Positions 37,231-52,335 of a stretch of 64,000 bases of DNA are shown in pieces. Source of the stretch: Pseudoalteromonas sp. R3 (lineage in GTDB: Bacteria; Pseudomonadota; Gammaproteobacteria; Enterobacterales; Alteromonadaceae). Within the stretch, counting starts at the first letter, position 1. Every line of letters starts with the position of its first letter. Where the stretch lies: NCBI RefSeq assembly GCF_004014715.1, contig NZ_CP034835.1, positions 1,364,001 through 1,428,000 of the forward strand. The letters are read 5' to 3'. A model generated the notes under the pieces. That model saw only the letters and a list, made by a program, of their open reading frames with translations, was not told the origin of the DNA and did not search any database. Both the position numbers and the translations under genes were made by a program.

Positions 37231-38250
37231 TCACGCTTTTTCGCCGACGATCAGGGTCCGTGGCCCAGGGATCTCAAGGATACGGGCATTGTTGAATCCG
37301 GCCTCATGGAAACGAGCCAGATATTCTTCGCTGCTACTTTCAATACCCCCGTCTGTGGATACCAACATATTCAGTGACAGTAGGGCAGTGAACTCAGGTC
37401 CGGACTTATCATCATTAAGCGGTGTTTCTGAGGCAATAAAGCGGCCACCGGCTGGCATGGCGTTGTAGATATTTTTTAAGATGGTGACCTGGGTTTCTGG
37501 TGCATAGTCGTGCAGCATCCAGCCCAGGTGAATCAGGTCATAGTTCCCAATGGGCAGGTTACCTGCGATGACATCACCTTCAACGACTTCGATGCGATCG
37601 CCAAAGCCCTGTTCACCCAACTTGTCGCGTAAAAATGCCGACGCCTGAGGTAATTCACAGATGGCCAGCGATACGCCTGGGTGGGCATTAGCCACGGCAA
37701 TCGGTAAAGTGCCAATACCGCTGCCGATGTCTAAAAAAGCGTGGTGCTGTGAGAAATCGTAATCTTTGACAAAGCCTTCAATAAAGGGGGCGGCAAACTT
37801 GCCCAGGAACTCCTGGAAATCAGCCACGTCATCTGGATTCTGATACAGAATATCGAACCAGCTGCGGTTGTCACCAAATACCGCTTCACGCTGATTGGTA
37901 TCGCTTTTTACGGCGCTGCTCAGTTCACCCCACAAAGGATATAAGAAAGTATCGATATGGCGGCCCAGCCAGCCCAGCCACATGGGCTCATCACTCAATA
38001 AGAATGTGTGGTGCTCAGCGGGTAGCTGATATTGGTTATCTTGCTTAGTCAGATAACCCATTGCATGCAGCGCGATAAGCATTTGTTCTGTAGAGCGCAG
38101 CGGTGCGTCGATTTTGTCGGCCAGTTGCTGGGCGCTCAGATCCGTGTCGCGAAAATGGTCAAATAGTTTCAGTGATAATGCAGCGGTCACGGCTTTGGCC
38201 TGGAAAAAGCCCATCATATGGTTGACAACGTCTTGTTTGTTGAGAGTCAT
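37231..38250 (-). CDS. pigF: PigF, S-adenosylmethionine-dependent O-methyltransferase
   Basis: A 339-residue methyltransferase with an N-terminal winged-helix dimerisation domain and a Rossmann domain. The SAM motif is FLDIGSGIGTLPIAVANAHP, with later EVVEGDVIAG and the acidic DLIHLGWMLHDY segment. It methylates HBC to MBC, the bipyrrole half of prodigiosin. In Serratia PigN helps this step, and no pigN lies nearby here. A ribosome-binding site (AAGGA) precedes the ATG, and 74 bases separate it from pigE. Confidence 0.92.
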   Translation of the reverse strand: MTLNKQDVVNHMMGFFQAKAVTAALSLKLFDHFRDTDLSAQQLADKIDAPLRSTEQMLIALHAMGYLTKQDNQYQLPAEHHTFLLSDEPMWLGWLGRHIDTFLYPLWGELSSAVKSDTNQREAVFGDNRSWFDILYQNPDDVADFQEFLGKFAAPFIEGFVKDYDFSQHHAFLDIGSGIGTLPIAVANAHPGVSLAICELPQASAFLRDKLGEQGFGDRIEVVEGDVIAGNLPIGNYDLIHLGWMLHDYAPETQVTILKNIYNAMPAGGRFIASETPLNDDKSGPEFTALLSLNMLVSTDGGIESSSEEYLARFHEAGFNNARILEIPGPRTLIVGEKA

Positions 38251-38324
38251 AAGTAATCCTTATCAATCAGTAATTTGTTACGGTGTGGGTCGCAACTGTG
38301 TGTGGCAGTGCGACCCAGATTTCA

Positions 38325-43426
<5,102 letters not shown>

Positions 43427-43546
43427 AATTTATTCCTTCTGCTGCCTGTTAATAACTCGGTTCGTTGGGAAAATTGCACGCAACGACCCGCAACGGCGGC
43501 AGCACGCCACTTGCCGTTGTACTTTTAAATTGAATATCGGGTGTGC

Positions 43547-43565
43547 TGCGGGTCATTGACCCGCA
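43547..43565 (-). promoter_or_regulatory. Intercistronic hairpin between pigC and pigD
   Basis: TGCGGGTC-ATT-GACCCGCA (43547-43565) is a perfect 8-bp hairpin ten bases after the pigC stop. A second GACCCGCA at 43485-43492 could compete for the same pairing. No T-run follows, so an effect on mRNA stability or on the pigC/pigD ratio is more likely than full termination. Confidence 0.5.
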
Positions 43566-43575
43566 ATGGATTTCG

Positions 43576-46224
43576 CTATTCTCTTTGGATGATCACTGTG
43601 CCCTGGTCACCATCAAGTATCAGCGTGTCACCACTTTTGATGGCTGCAGTGGCGCTGTGTAGATTCACCACCGCTGGAATGCCGAACTCACGGGCCACGA
43701 TACAGCTGTGTGACAGGGTCGAGCCGATGTCCGTGACAACGCCACTGGCAAGCGCAAATAAGGGAGTCCAGCTGGCATCTGTAAAGCGCGCGACCAGAAT
43801 TTCTCCCGGCTCCAGTTCACCAGCCTGGGTTTGCAGATCGGTGATGACACGGGCTTTTGCAACTATTTTGCCGGGGCTGGCAGCCAGACCACTCATCGAA
43901 TCGCTGTGCTCTTGCGAGGAGGTTTTCATTTTGGGCGTATAAGGCCCAATGATGGCCATTGGGGGCTCCTCAGCATGGAGGTTAAATAAGTGACTGTGAC
44001 GATTGGCATTGAGCAACGACTCGCTGAATGCCTCCGCGGCGCCCATGCGTCCTGCAACATAGTCTCGTAGTCGATTGAAGTCGATGTAGGGTAAGTCTTC
44101 AACTTTAGCCAGATTGTCTCGCTCCAGACGTGAAAGCACCTCCAGAATGATGCAGCGGTAGAACCAAGTTTCGGTGATAAACGTCGGACGTGTTGCTTCG
44201 CGGCGCTCTGCCATCACACCATACAATTTAATGATGGTTTTGAGTTTAAATCGTGCCCCTGCTGACAAGGCTTTAAACAGCTGCTCGCTGTCGGCTTCGC
44301 GCAGGCTCTCGGTTTCTTTGAGCTTTTTCTCCAGATCAACCGGGTGCTTAAGGTACATTTTCATGACCTGCAGCAGGTAACTTGGGTCATCACGCCAGCG
44401 TGGAATACTCAGCTCAAACTCCTGACGGCCACGGGCGCCAAACTCAAGTAAAAAGGCTTCAAACGGACCCTGCCAGAATGGCTGTCCCAGCGGGTGAGCT
44501 GGCAGTATATTAACCAGCTCTTCGGCTTCAAAGCGCTCAAATACAGCTTTAAGTTCATTGTTCTTCTGTACATGTTCAACCAGATCCAGGATCCCACGTG
44601 TTACCTCAATCGTACGCAGGTTGTTCATTGAGGCCTTGATGCGATTTTGCAGCCCTTCACCTTGATCTTTAAAGTGTTCTTCACAGGTTTCCGCCAGTGC
44701 ATCGTACAAAGCAAAGGACTGTAGGAAAAACGGCATATAGGCGGCACAAGAATCGAGGAAGTACTGGTCGATGCGAGTCAGCTCAGCATCTAATTCACGG
44801 AGTGACATACTGGGCAAGTCCAGTGCCAGAAAACGTTTAGTCTCGTTTTCTCGCAGGGCAATCATGTCCTCAACAATTTTGCCTGCATTGCGCATATTGT
44901 GCACTTGCTGTTTCAGCCAGTGCCAGGCGCTTTTAGCATAGTCCCAGCCTTCGACACCGCGACCATAGGGGTTACGGTAATTGCTGAAATCTATATCTGA
45001 GGTGGCATAGCGGGTGGTGAACTTCATTTCGTCCCGGGTTGGCGGGCACTGGCGCAACATGTGTGCAGAACCGGAGATATTCAGATACACCTGACCCTGG
45101 ATATAACCCATGTAAACTTGCCAGTCACTAATGTCTGCTAAGCCCATGGTTTTGATAGCAGGACCATGAATGTGCTTTTGATAGAATTCACAAAATGACA
45201 GACCAAGCGGTGTCATCAGTCCGGTGACTATCTCTCCGGTATCCATGCGCGAAAAGAAGGCGCCGTCTTTAATGCTCTGATCCTGCTCCCAGGGATTGGC
45301 GTAAATGGGCTCGGCTTTACTCGCCTGGGTTGTGACCGGACGAGCCTGTAGTAGCCAGATTTTGTTGTCTTTTAGTGCCCATTCGATATCCAGCTCGGTC
45401 TGATACAAAGCCTGAGCCTGTTTTGCCAGCGCTAATAATTGCGCCAGTTGCCCTTCATCCAGACTGGCGGCTTGTTGTTGCGCTGGCGGGGTATTCAGTA
45501 AAGTGACCTGACCCTGAGCATTGCGTTGGCAATACTGAGGCTTGACCCGGATTTCCTGTTGCAACAGTGCACCGTTCTCTTTGTCCAGAACAAAGCTGTC
45601 GGTACTGACCTGACCTGATACGACGCCTTCGCCCAGACCCCAGCAGCTGTCAATAACCACTTTGTTGGTATCGCCGCTGAGCGGGTCCTGAGTGAACATC
45701 ACCCCAGCTGCATCGGCATCGACCATGGTTTGCAATACAACGGCAATCGCGGTATCAGCTGCACTGCTGTTACGATATCCAGCGGCACGTTCGGCCCACA
45801 ATGAGGCCCAGCATGCACGCACTTTTTCCATGACGCTGTCGCTGCCCTGAACATGCAGGTAGGTTTCATATTGACCGGCAAAGCTCTGGCTTTGACCGTC
45901 TTCGTCCAGCGCGGAAGAGCGCACTGCAATTTGCGCATTGTCACCTAAGCCCTGGTAAGCAGATGCAATGGCGGTTCGCAATTGTTCAGGAATATCGGCA
46001 CTGAGAATGGTTTCACGCACTTTATCCAGCTCTGACGCGCTAAGTAAGTCGTCTGGCAGCGCAGTGTTAACAAAGGTCTGATAAGCCTCTGCTGTAATAC
46101 AAAAGGCCGGTGGTACGGGCAAGCCCGCACGGATCAGATGATTCAGTGAGTGGCCTTTGCCGCCCAGGTGACCGAGTTCTAGTTGTTCGTTGCCACTGAG
46201 GGCGACGACGAGTGATTGGCTCAT
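43576..46224 (-). CDS. pigC: PigC, prodigiosin-forming condensing enzyme
   Basis: An 882-residue protein built like PEP synthase/PPDK. The N-terminal ATP-grasp domain carries [37 protein letters not shown] and [18 protein letters not shown] large central domain is specific to the family, and a C-terminal swivelling domain has the phospho-histidine at about residue 839 ([15 protein letters not shown]). PigC joins MAP and MBC with ATP to make the red tripyrrole. The ATG overlaps the pigB stop by 4 bases. Confidence 0.94.
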   Translation of the reverse strand: MSQSLVVALSGNEQLELGHLGGKGHSLNHLIRAGLPVPPAFCITAEAYQTFVNTALPDDLLSASELDKVRETILSADIPEQLRTAIASAYQGLGDNAQIAVRSSALDEDGQSQSFAGQYETYLHVQGSDSVMEKVRACWASLWAERAAGYRNSSAADTAIAVVLQTMVDADAAGVMFTQDPLSGDTNKVVIDSCWGLGEGVVSGQVSTDSFVLDKENGALLQQEIRVKPQYCQRNAQGQVTLLNTPPAQQQAASLDEGQLAQLLALAKQAQALYQTELDIEWALKDNKIWLLQARPVTTQASKAEPIYANPWEQDQSIKDGAFFSRMDTGEIVTGLMTPLGLSFCEFYQKHIHGPAIKTMGLADISDWQVYMGYIQGQVYLNISGSAHMLRQCPPTRDEMKFTTRYATSDIDFSNYRNPYGRGVEGWDYAKSAWHWLKQQVHNMRNAGKIVEDMIALRENETKRFLALDLPSMSLRELDAELTRIDQYFLDSCAAYMPFFLQSFALYDALAETCEEHFKDQGEGLQNRIKASMNNLRTIEVTRGILDLVEHVQKNNELKAVFERFEAEELVNILPAHPLGQPFWQGPFEAFLLEFGARGRQEFELSIPRWRDDPSYLLQVMKMYLKHPVDLEKKLKETESLREADSEQLFKALSAGARFKLKTIIKLYGVMAERREATRPTFITETWFYRCIILEVLSRLERDNLAKVEDLPYIDFNRLRDYVAGRMGAAEAFSESLLNANRHSHLFNLHAEEPPMAIIGPYTPKMKTSSQEHSDSMSGLAASPGKIVAKARVITDLQTQAGELEPGEILVARFTDASWTPLFALASGVVTDIGSTLSHSCIVAREFGIPAVVNLHSATAAIKSGDTLILDGDQGTVIIQRE

Positions 46225-48248
46225 GATACCGTCTCCTTGCTGCGCGGTATGGCAGTTTTATCCGTGTGTAGTAATGCTTCTTTAACCTGTGCAGAAGCCT
46301 GTTTACCTGCAAAAATGGCACTTTCCAGGTTGCCTATCCCAACGCTGTCTTGGTTGGCAAAATAGACGCTTAAATGTGGTTGTGAAGCTTGCTGGAATAA
46401 GCCGCTGGCCTGCTGGCCTATGACCGAGGTAATGAGTGCTCCGGGCCAGTACCAGATCTGAATATCCTCGACAATGCGCGGGTCAATTCCCAAGTTATTA
46501 AGCATCAATGAGATTTCCTGATAGGTTTGCTGCTGTAAGCTCGCAAAATCGTTCTCTGCTGTGCGTCCCTGGCGCTCCGGGCGTGTCGTTGGCTTTAACA
46601 GGGTAAGTACACCGCCTTCGCTCTGGTTGGAGCTGTCCATCCAGTTAGCGACCAGGCAGGTTCCGGCTTTACACCAGGCGTAAGGCTGCTCAGGGCGTTC
46701 AGGCTCAATCATATAGCCGCCAAAAGAGTGGCTGAGCACAGGGCGCGATAACAGTGCATTGGCCAGATAATAATCCTCATGGCGGATTTCTTTTATGGCA
46801 TCGAGCTGGGCTTCAGGCAGTGATGGCAGCCACTGTGAGAGTTGGTGTTTTGGTGCTGCCCAGATGAGTTTTTTACCCTTCACCGAAATGTTGTGATGTT
46901 GCACTTTTGCTGTTAACTGAACGCCGGCTTCGGTGTTGTCCAGGTTGACCAGGTTAACATCACTTTGCAGTGTGACATTCGCTTGCTGATGCAAGTGTGC
47001 CACTAAGGCTTCACTGATGTGACCGTTGCCTCCCGGGAGTGTCACTAAATTCCCTCTGAGGTAACCGACCAAAAAGTGCAGGCCAACATAGGCTGAGACT
47101 TCATGAATATCGAGACACTCTACTCTGAGCGTGGTAGTGACTGCGTTTTCAACCAACTTGCCCAGATTGCGAGGAGGCTGCAAATAGTCAGGGAAGGATG
47201 CGGTTTTTTCTGGCTCGAACAGATAACTGTATAGAGAAATCCTGTCCAGCTGTACCATTTCTTCTTTGCTCCAGCCACTTTGCTCATGCCATGGCACCTG
47301 AGGAAAACGCTCGGTACCTGGGGCAAAACCATCCAGAAAGTGGTACAGATCAGCAAATATTGGGTCGCCCAGTTGTTTTGCTGCGACAACATAGGGTTTG
47401 CCAATTAACGCATTGAGCAACAATTGCCCCGTTAATCCCCATACCGCAGGTTTGAGCAAATAACTGGGAAATTTTATGAAACCTAAAGTGATCTCATTGA
47501 GGCACTTGAGCAGTAGAATCGTATCGAAGAAAACTAATGTATCTTGTGCATTAGTTTTAAATTTATCCTGCAGTCCCAGTTTGGTCAGCAACTGATCCAT
47601 ATCCGAGCCTGATACGGGTTGTTGAAAACACACTCCGGCAATAGGGTGCGGCAAAGAACGATGACTGTTACAACGTGCATTACCACCGAATGTTGGACTT
47701 TTTTCCAGCACCAGCACGCGTTCAGTGCTGAACTCGCTGGCCGCCGTCAATCCCGAGACACCACCACCGATGATGATCACGTCGTACTCATCAGCCAGCT
47801 TAGGTTTATCCGGAGATTTTGCCAGCGGCTTTGGTTTGGCGAAATCCTGGCTGGTAAAGACGCGCTTTGCGCCGGTGCGGCGGAATTGCTGACGCAACAT
47901 ATAGAGCGCCGCGACAATAAAAATGGCATCAAGAGGAATAACCTGAGGCTGAGAACGGTGCAATATCGTGATAAACACCGCCATCATAGCTAGCTGACCA
48001 TATATGACAAAACGGGTCCAGCGTGGATTCAGCCACAGTACCAGCCCCGAGCCGAACAATGCGACCGCGACCAGGATATTCGCCATATCTCCGTTATTGG
48101 CTAATAGCTCACTCAGCCCGCCATACCAGGTACCCTGATTTGCAGCGGCAGCCTGGCGCAGAATATCAGGCACATTTTCTAATTGTGGAAACGCTTTGGC
48201 CAGTCCGGCCAGCATATAAAGTACAGCAAAGATCCGTTGAACTAGCAT
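46221..48248 (-). CDS. pigB: PigB, membrane-anchored FAD oxidase of the MAP branch
   Basis: A 675-residue protein. The first ~130 residues hold three or four hydrophobic segments (a DoxX-like membrane part), followed by an amine-oxidase-type flavoprotein with [20 protein letters not shown] at about 155-175. PigB oxidises H2MAP to MAP, the monopyrrole half. AAGAGGAG precedes its ATG, 2 bases after the pigA stop. The membrane part suggests MAP is finished at the inner membrane. Confidence 0.92.
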   Translation of the reverse strand: MLVQRIFAVLYMLAGLAKAFPQLENVPDILRQAAAANQGTWYGGLSELLANNGDMANILVAVALFGSGLVLWLNPRWTRFVIYGQLAMMAVFITILHRSQPQVIPLDAIFIVAALYMLRQQFRRTGAKRVFTSQDFAKPKPLAKSPDKPKLADEYDVIIIGGGVSGLTAASEFSTERVLVLEKSPTFGGNARCNSHRSLPHPIAGVCFQQPVSGSDMDQLLTKLGLQDKFKTNAQDTLVFFDTILLLKCLNEITLGFIKFPSYLLKPAVWGLTGQLLLNALIGKPYVVAAKQLGDPIFADLYHFLDGFAPGTERFPQVPWHEQSGWSKEEMVQLDRISLYSYLFEPEKTASFPDYLQPPRNLGKLVENAVTTTLRVECLDIHEVSAYVGLHFLVGYLRGNLVTLPGGNGHISEALVAHLHQQANVTLQSDVNLVNLDNTEAGVQLTAKVQHHNISVKGKKLIWAAPKHQLSQWLPSLPEAQLDAIKEIRHEDYYLANALLSRPVLSHSFGGYMIEPERPEQPYAWCKAGTCLVANWMDSSNQSEGGVLTLLKPTTRPERQGRTAENDFASLQQQTYQEISLMLNNLGIDPRIVEDIQIWYWPGALITSVIGQQASGLFQQASQPHLSVYFANQDSVGIGNLESAIFAGKQASAQVKEALLHTDKTAIPRSKETVS

Positions 48249-48250
48249 GT

Positions 48251-49405
48251 TCAGGCTCCTCTTAAGCCAAGTTTTCGGGCAATGATTTCGCGTTGAATAT
48301 CGTTGGTGCCTGAGAAAATACGGCTGGGCAGAGTGTCCAGCAGAACCTGTACAATCCCCATATCGGCATCGATTGCTGCACCGCCAAAAGTAGCAATGGC
48401 ATCCAAAGAGGACTGTACTACGTACTCCGAAATCAGCAGCTTGCTCATCGCTATGTCAATTTCGGCATCCTGACCCTGATCGTATTTCCAGCCCGCGCGA
48501 TATAGCATCAGGCGGCACTGCTCCAGGCGTAGTTTAATGTCGATAATGCGGTTTGATACTGACTGAAAGTGTCCAATCTTCTTGCCAAATTGCTTACGTT
48601 CCTGCGCATAGGCCAGCGTGGTTTCGAGCAGCCTGTCCAGAGCACCAACAAACAAGGCAAACAGACATCCTTTTTCCCAAATCATTGAGTCATGGAAAAT
48701 GGCCCCTCCGGCTCCCTCAAACCCAATACGTTGCGACTCGGGAACAAAGACATTGTCAAAAAATACGTCGCCCATCGGGCAGCTGGCCAGGCAATCCTTT
48801 GATTGGCTTGCGCCGGTTGACAGCCCCGGGGTGTCCTTCGCAACGATAAACGCAGAAACGCCCATAAATCCATGACTCGGGTTGGTCCGGGCGTAGGCAA
48901 CGAATACATCCGCGACAGGTGCGTTAGTAATATAAGTTTTCTGACCATTAAGGCGATAGCCTCCGGCTTCTTTGGTGGCTGTTGTCTTCATACTGTAGAT
49001 ATCTGAACCCGCACCCGGCTCGGTTGCTGCGTTGGCAGCAATTAATTTGCCTGCGACTAAAGGTTCCAGAAAGTCACGTTTGAGTTCTTCACTTGCGAAC
49101 CGTGTAACCGGCATCACGCAGGCGAACAGGTGAGCACATAAAGAGAATGACAAGCCAAGATCCTGACTGCCTTTGCCCAGGGCTTCTACCATTAACATGG
49201 TGTTGAGTGCCCCAAGGTTAGCTCCGCCATAGGCTTCTTCTACTGCCAGTCCGGTAAAGCCAAACTGAGCAGCCTGACGCCAAAGCTCCGGGGAAAATTG
49301 ATGTTCTCGTTGACGCTGGTGTGCATCCTTGTTCAACACTTCAGAAGCAAAGCGAAGTGCGGAATCGTATAACTCGGTCTGATAGTCGGAAAGTTGAAAA
49401 TCCAT
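48251..49405 (-). CDS. pigA: PigA, L-prolyl-PCP dehydrogenase
   Basis: A 384-residue acyl-CoA-dehydrogenase-fold flavoprotein. Signatures are NAATEPGAGSDIYSM, RKQFGKKIGHFQSV and the C-terminal PSRIFSGTNDIQREIIARKLGL. It oxidises prolyl-PigG by four electrons to pyrrolyl-PigG, using FAD. It is the first gene of the pig operon, with a weak ribosome-binding site and a strong promoter about 50-80 bases upstream. Confidence 0.93.
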   Translation of the reverse strand: MDFQLSDYQTELYDSALRFASEVLNKDAHQRQREHQFSPELWRQAAQFGFTGLAVEEAYGGANLGALNTMLMVEALGKGSQDLGLSFSLCAHLFACVMPVTRFASEELKRDFLEPLVAGKLIAANAATEPGAGSDIYSMKTTATKEAGGYRLNGQKTYITNAPVADVFVAYARTNPSHGFMGVSAFIVAKDTPGLSTGASQSKDCLASCPMGDVFFDNVFVPESQRIGFEGAGGAIFHDSMIWEKGCLFALFVGALDRLLETTLAYAQERKQFGKKIGHFQSVSNRIIDIKLRLEQCRLMLYRAGWKYDQGQDAEIDIAMSKLLISEYVVQSSLDAIATFGGAAIDADMGIVQVLLDTLPSRIFSGTNDIQREIIARKLGLRGA

Positions 49406-49453
49406 AATATTGCACTTTGAGTTGGTTGAAATACTGCTTTTGCATTAATTGCT

Positions 49454-49483
49454 ATTATGGAGACTTGTTAATGTACCTGTCAA
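49454..49483 (-). promoter_or_regulatory. Predicted sigma-70-type promoter of the prodigiosin operon
   Basis: On the minus strand TTGACA (49483-49478) and CATAAT (49459-49454) are separated by 18 bases, giving perfect -35 and 5/6 -10 matches. Transcription would start near 49447, leaving a leader of about 42 bases before pigA. Upstream is an AT-rich block. Confidence 0.65.
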
Positions 49484-49500
49484 TCCTGTTAACCTGTGTT

Positions 49501-49690
49501 TTTTAAATGTTTTATTTGGGTTTTATTTTTGTGTTTCACATTCTCTACACTTTTTTATGATAAATGATTCAATAATATGTTTTTAAAGGGGTTTTAAATT
49601 GTGCTTTGTGACCTTTTTATGACGGTAAGGAGATGGTTTATGGATTTTTATTGTTAAATTTTCATTAACTTTATATTTTTTTATCATGCC
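49501..49690. other. Very AT-rich block upstream of the pig promoter
   Basis: By hand count 49501-49680 has 41 G+C in 180 bases, about 23%, against roughly half in the pig genes. It holds T-runs and A-runs typical of curved DNA. No gene is seen. It may act as an UP-element or as a binding site for an H-NS-like silencer; that is inference. Confidence 0.6.
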
Positions 49691-49865
49691 ATGAAAGCAC
49701 TGATTGGGTAGAAATTTCTACATTTACACTGCGGCAAGAGAGAGGTTTTGTCGGTATCAGCCTCAGCATTGAACGCATTGGGCTCGTCGATTTTGGATGT
49801 AAGCCATTGACATTGAAGCCTGACGTGATAAAACGGATATTCAACAAACAAAAAAGAAGAAATTC

Positions 49866-49949
49866 ATGACCTGTTCAACCGTCCTTACAATGCACAATAC
49901 CTGGCTGCTCAATTCGGCCAGTGTGTGGCGTATTGTCAGCGGTTTGTAA
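49866..49949 (+). CDS. Possible leader peptide upstream of the EamA transporter
   Basis: A 27-residue frame (MTCSTVLTMHNTW...VSGL) with AAGAAG before its ATG. It contains two Trp codons. Its stop lies within a region that can form two mutually exclusive hairpins before the transporter gene, the layout of a transcription attenuator. The frame could be chance; the hairpins strengthen it. Confidence 0.4.
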   Translation: MTCSTVLTMHNTWLLNSASVWRIVSGL

Positions 49950-49997
49950 ACGTCAATTACTAACCGCGGCAGTATCAGCGGTTAGTGATGTTTCTTT
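49936..49997 (+). promoter_or_regulatory. Candidate attenuator: alternative hairpins before the EamA gene
   Basis: TCAGCGGTT occurs twice (49936-49944 and 49975-49983). The intervening CTAACCGC (49960-49967) can pair with the first copy (6 bp) or with GCGGTTAG at 49978-49985 (8 bp). The second hairpin is followed by TGATGTTTCTTTACTTT, an interrupted T-rich run. The first copy overlaps the end of the putative leader peptide. Confidence 0.45.
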
Positions 49998-50037
49998 ACT
50001 TTAGCCCCTCATACTGCCCCACTTTCGGGAGCTTATT

Positions 50038-50943
50038 ATGCCAGTCCAGGCATCTTACATTTTGGTCATCATGATATGGTCTACCACCCCTTTGGGGATT
50101 GTTATCAGCAGTGCGGGTATGTCGCCGACATTGAGTGTGTTTTTGCGTATGGCCATTGCACTGATGCTGTGCTTTTTTATCATACTGATTGGCCGTTACC
50201 GGGTTCCTGTGTCCCGTCGGGCCTGGACCTTATATTGCTACTCCGGTATAGGGATTTTTGGTGGTATGTTGCTCAGTTACCTGGCCGCTCAGACGGTGCC
50301 TTCTGGGGTGATATCTCTGGTATTTGGTCTGGCGCCTGTGTTGTCGGGCCTGTTTGCTCAGCATTTGTTGCGCGAGGCTCGCTTTAGTGCAATCAAATGG
50401 TTGGCTCTGGCCTTGTCCTTTGTGGGTTTGTATTTGGTTGTTATGTCACAAATCACAGAGCTGGATCTTGCACCACGTGGGTTGATTTATGTACTGGGCG
50501 CTGTGACCTGCTTTAGCCTCAGCGGTGTGATGGTCAAGCGTGTTCGTTTGGTTATCCACCCGTTAGCCACCACCTTTGGCTCACTCTTGCTGGTGACACC
50601 AATGTTTGGTTTGGTGTGGTGGGTGAGTGATGGACAACTCAAGATGCAAAGCTGGCAGCAAAGCTCTGTGTTGGCTACGGTGTACTTAGGTGTATTCGGC
50701 TCTTTGATCGGGTTTATCGCTTATTTCCATGTGTTACAAAAGCTCAAAGCGAGTACGGTTGCTTTAACGACCCTGATCACGCCAGGGTTTGCTATGCTGC
50801 TGGGAGCCTGGATCAACAATGAAAAGATCACGCTGACACTACTGACTGGCGCATCTATTATTATGGTGAGTCTTGCCGTTTTCCAGTTCGGTGAAACTGG
50901 CATGTCAGTTGTGGCAAACAGGATGAAAAGACGATTGTTATAA
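50038..50943 (+). CDS. EamA/DMT superfamily transporter
   Basis: A 301-residue protein with ten predicted transmembrane helices in two EamA repeats. Signatures are IMIWSTTPLGIVISSAG at the start, AAQTVPSGVISLVFGLAPVLSGLFA in repeat 1 and TTLITPGFAMLLGAWINNEKI in repeat 2. Such proteins export amino acids or metabolites. GGGAG precedes the ATG. It is divergent from the pig operon and could be unrelated to it. The substrate is unknown. Confidence 0.83.
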   Translation: MPVQASYILVIMIWSTTPLGIVISSAGMSPTLSVFLRMAIALMLCFFIILIGRYRVPVSRRAWTLYCYSGIGIFGGMLLSYLAAQTVPSGVISLVFGLAPVLSGLFAQHLLREARFSAIKWLALALSFVGLYLVVMSQITELDLAPRGLIYVLGAVTCFSLSGVMVKRVRLVIHPLATTFGSLLLVTPMFGLVWWVSDGQLKMQSWQQSSVLATVYLGVFGSLIGFIAYFHVLQKLKASTVALTTLITPGFAMLLGAWINNEKITLTLLTGASIIMVSLAVFQFGETGMSVVANRMKRRLL

Positions 50944-51084
50944 ATCGTTACATTGGGCTACTGATCCGAGGTTGGGAACATGTTAAGCTTGTCGAACTGA
51001 CCGGTAGGGAGCGCGTAATCGGCTGTTAGTACAGGGCGTGCTCTTACCATTAAACGATTATTATAACTATAAAGCTGAAGGACG

Positions 51085-51551
51085 ATGAAGTTAACATTCC
51101 AAGATTTCGAGTTTGACTGCCAAAACCTGGCTTTGTCAAAACAAGGTAGAAAAATCAGTATCAAAGAGAAACCAGCGGCACTATTAGGCTTGTTCCTGTC
51201 TGATCCCCAAAAATATATAGTAAGGCTGAGATTCTCGAGCATGTATGGCCTGGCAGGACGGTTACAGAGCAAGTTGTATTTCAGAATATTGGCCACTTAC
51301 GTGCACTATTTGGTGATGATGCGATTAAGACCTTTTCCAAAAAAGGCTATCAATGGCAACTGCCAGTAGAGCCTGCTGATCCTGCCGAACAATTGCCACA
51401 GCAGAACGAGGCGGCTGAGCAGTCAGCTTCTGCACCGGAGCAACAAAACCCCGGACAAGAAAAACAACAGCTACAGCGCTTCCCCTGGAAGTGGTTGGTG
51501 CCACTGGCTGTATTGATTGTTGGGGCAGGTGTTGTTGCCATGATGGTGTAA
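51085..51551 (+). pseudogene. Frameshifted winged-helix (ToxR/CadC-like) membrane regulator
   Basis: From the ATG at 51085 (AAGGA upstream) the frame encodes FQDFEFDCQNLALSKQG and IKEKPAALLGLFL, the start of an OmpR-type winged-helix domain. The match then continues in another frame from about 51213: SKAEILEHVWPGRTVTEQVV, RALFGDDAIKTF and KGYQWQLP, a Gln/Glu/Pro-rich linker and a transmembrane helix (WLVPLAVLIVGAGVVAMM), ending at TAA 51549-51551. One missing base near TATATA (51216-51222) would restore the frame. No periplasmic domain follows, so it is probably a pseudogene or a truncated regulator. Confidence 0.7.
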
Positions 51552-51855
51552 AACCAATGGAAAACATGGCTGTCATATGTAAAAGTATGAACTCTGCCCG
51601 AGTGATTTCATACTCTGATATCCTGATGACTAAGACGGTGCACTCCCTTGATGTCGATTTCAGACTCTTTATTGGTCTTACCTCAAGGGAGATTTATTGA
51701 CAGCGTTGTTAACTTTATATTAATTTTTCACTCCATATACTGGTGTTTAAACTGTAAGTTAGGCCATTTATTGTGAATTTCAGGTCAAAATTGGCCGGTG
51801 TTCCCGATAAATTTGGGTTAACTTGCAACAGAGGGATCATCACCAAGGAGTGCTT
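51552..51855. other. Intergenic region before the HslV-like gene
   Basis: About 300 bases without a credible gene. TTGACA at 51697-51702 with ATTAAT at 51719-51724 (16-base spacer) could be the promoter of the downstream hydrolase gene. A partial inverted repeat CCCTTGA/TCAAGGG lies within 51640-51690. Confidence 0.35.
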
Positions 51856-52335
51856 TTGACTACTATTGCTTATCATCACAATTCCAGAACTATCTGTACA
51901 GATAGTCTGACCTCGACTAACCAGACTGTTGTGTCCTGGACAACGCGCAAATGCCAGCGCGTCGAGGACGGATATGTGTTTGCTTCTGGTAACTGTACCG
52001 AAATTCATCATCTGATAGACCAATGGCGTGATAACCAATTTGGCGACATCACTTGTTCATTCTTTTTTGTGGAAGACGCAGGCCGTATATTCTTTGGTGA
52101 AATTCGCCATGGTCAACGCTTTTTAGAACCGTTGTCGCTAAACTGGGCCATTGGTAGTGGCGCGACTTGGGCGATTGCTGCGATGGACTTCGGTCGTTCC
52201 GCATTTGAGGCTGTTGAGTATGCGTGTCTGAGGGACAAATCCAGTGGTGGATCTGTCATGACCTACAGACACAATGAAAGGGCGTTTTGGCTGTGTACAC
52301 CGTTGCACGCAGATGCCGCTATGAGAGTGAATTGA
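51856..52335 (+). CDS. Proteasome/HslV-like N-terminal-threonine hydrolase
   Basis: A 159-residue protein starting at TTG 51856, five bases after a perfect AAGGAG; an upstream ATG at 51823 has no such site. After removal of Met the protein begins TTIAY, with Thr1, Asp15 (ICTDS) and Lys31 (TTRKCQRV) matching the catalytic Thr1, Asp17 and Lys33 of HslV. Later AIGSGATWAIAAMDFG and SAFEAVEYACLRDKSSGG match the HslV-type AIGSG helix region. The protein is short and no hslU-like ATPase is nearby. Its substrate is unknown. The 3' end overlaps the convergent ankyrin-like gene by 17 bases. Confidence 0.7.
   Translation: MTTIAYHHNSRTICTDSLTSTNQTVVSWTTRKCQRVEDGYVFASGNCTEIHHLIDQWRDNQFGDITCSFFFVEDAGRIFFGEIRHGQRFLEPLSLNWAIGSGATWAIAAMDFGRSAFEAVEYACLRDKSSGGSVMTYRHNERAFWLCTPLHADAAMRVN

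Noticed and set aside
51491..51700. Short plus-strand frame after the decayed regulator
   Set aside because: It lies in the wrong frame over the regulator's membrane segment and has no recognisable domain.
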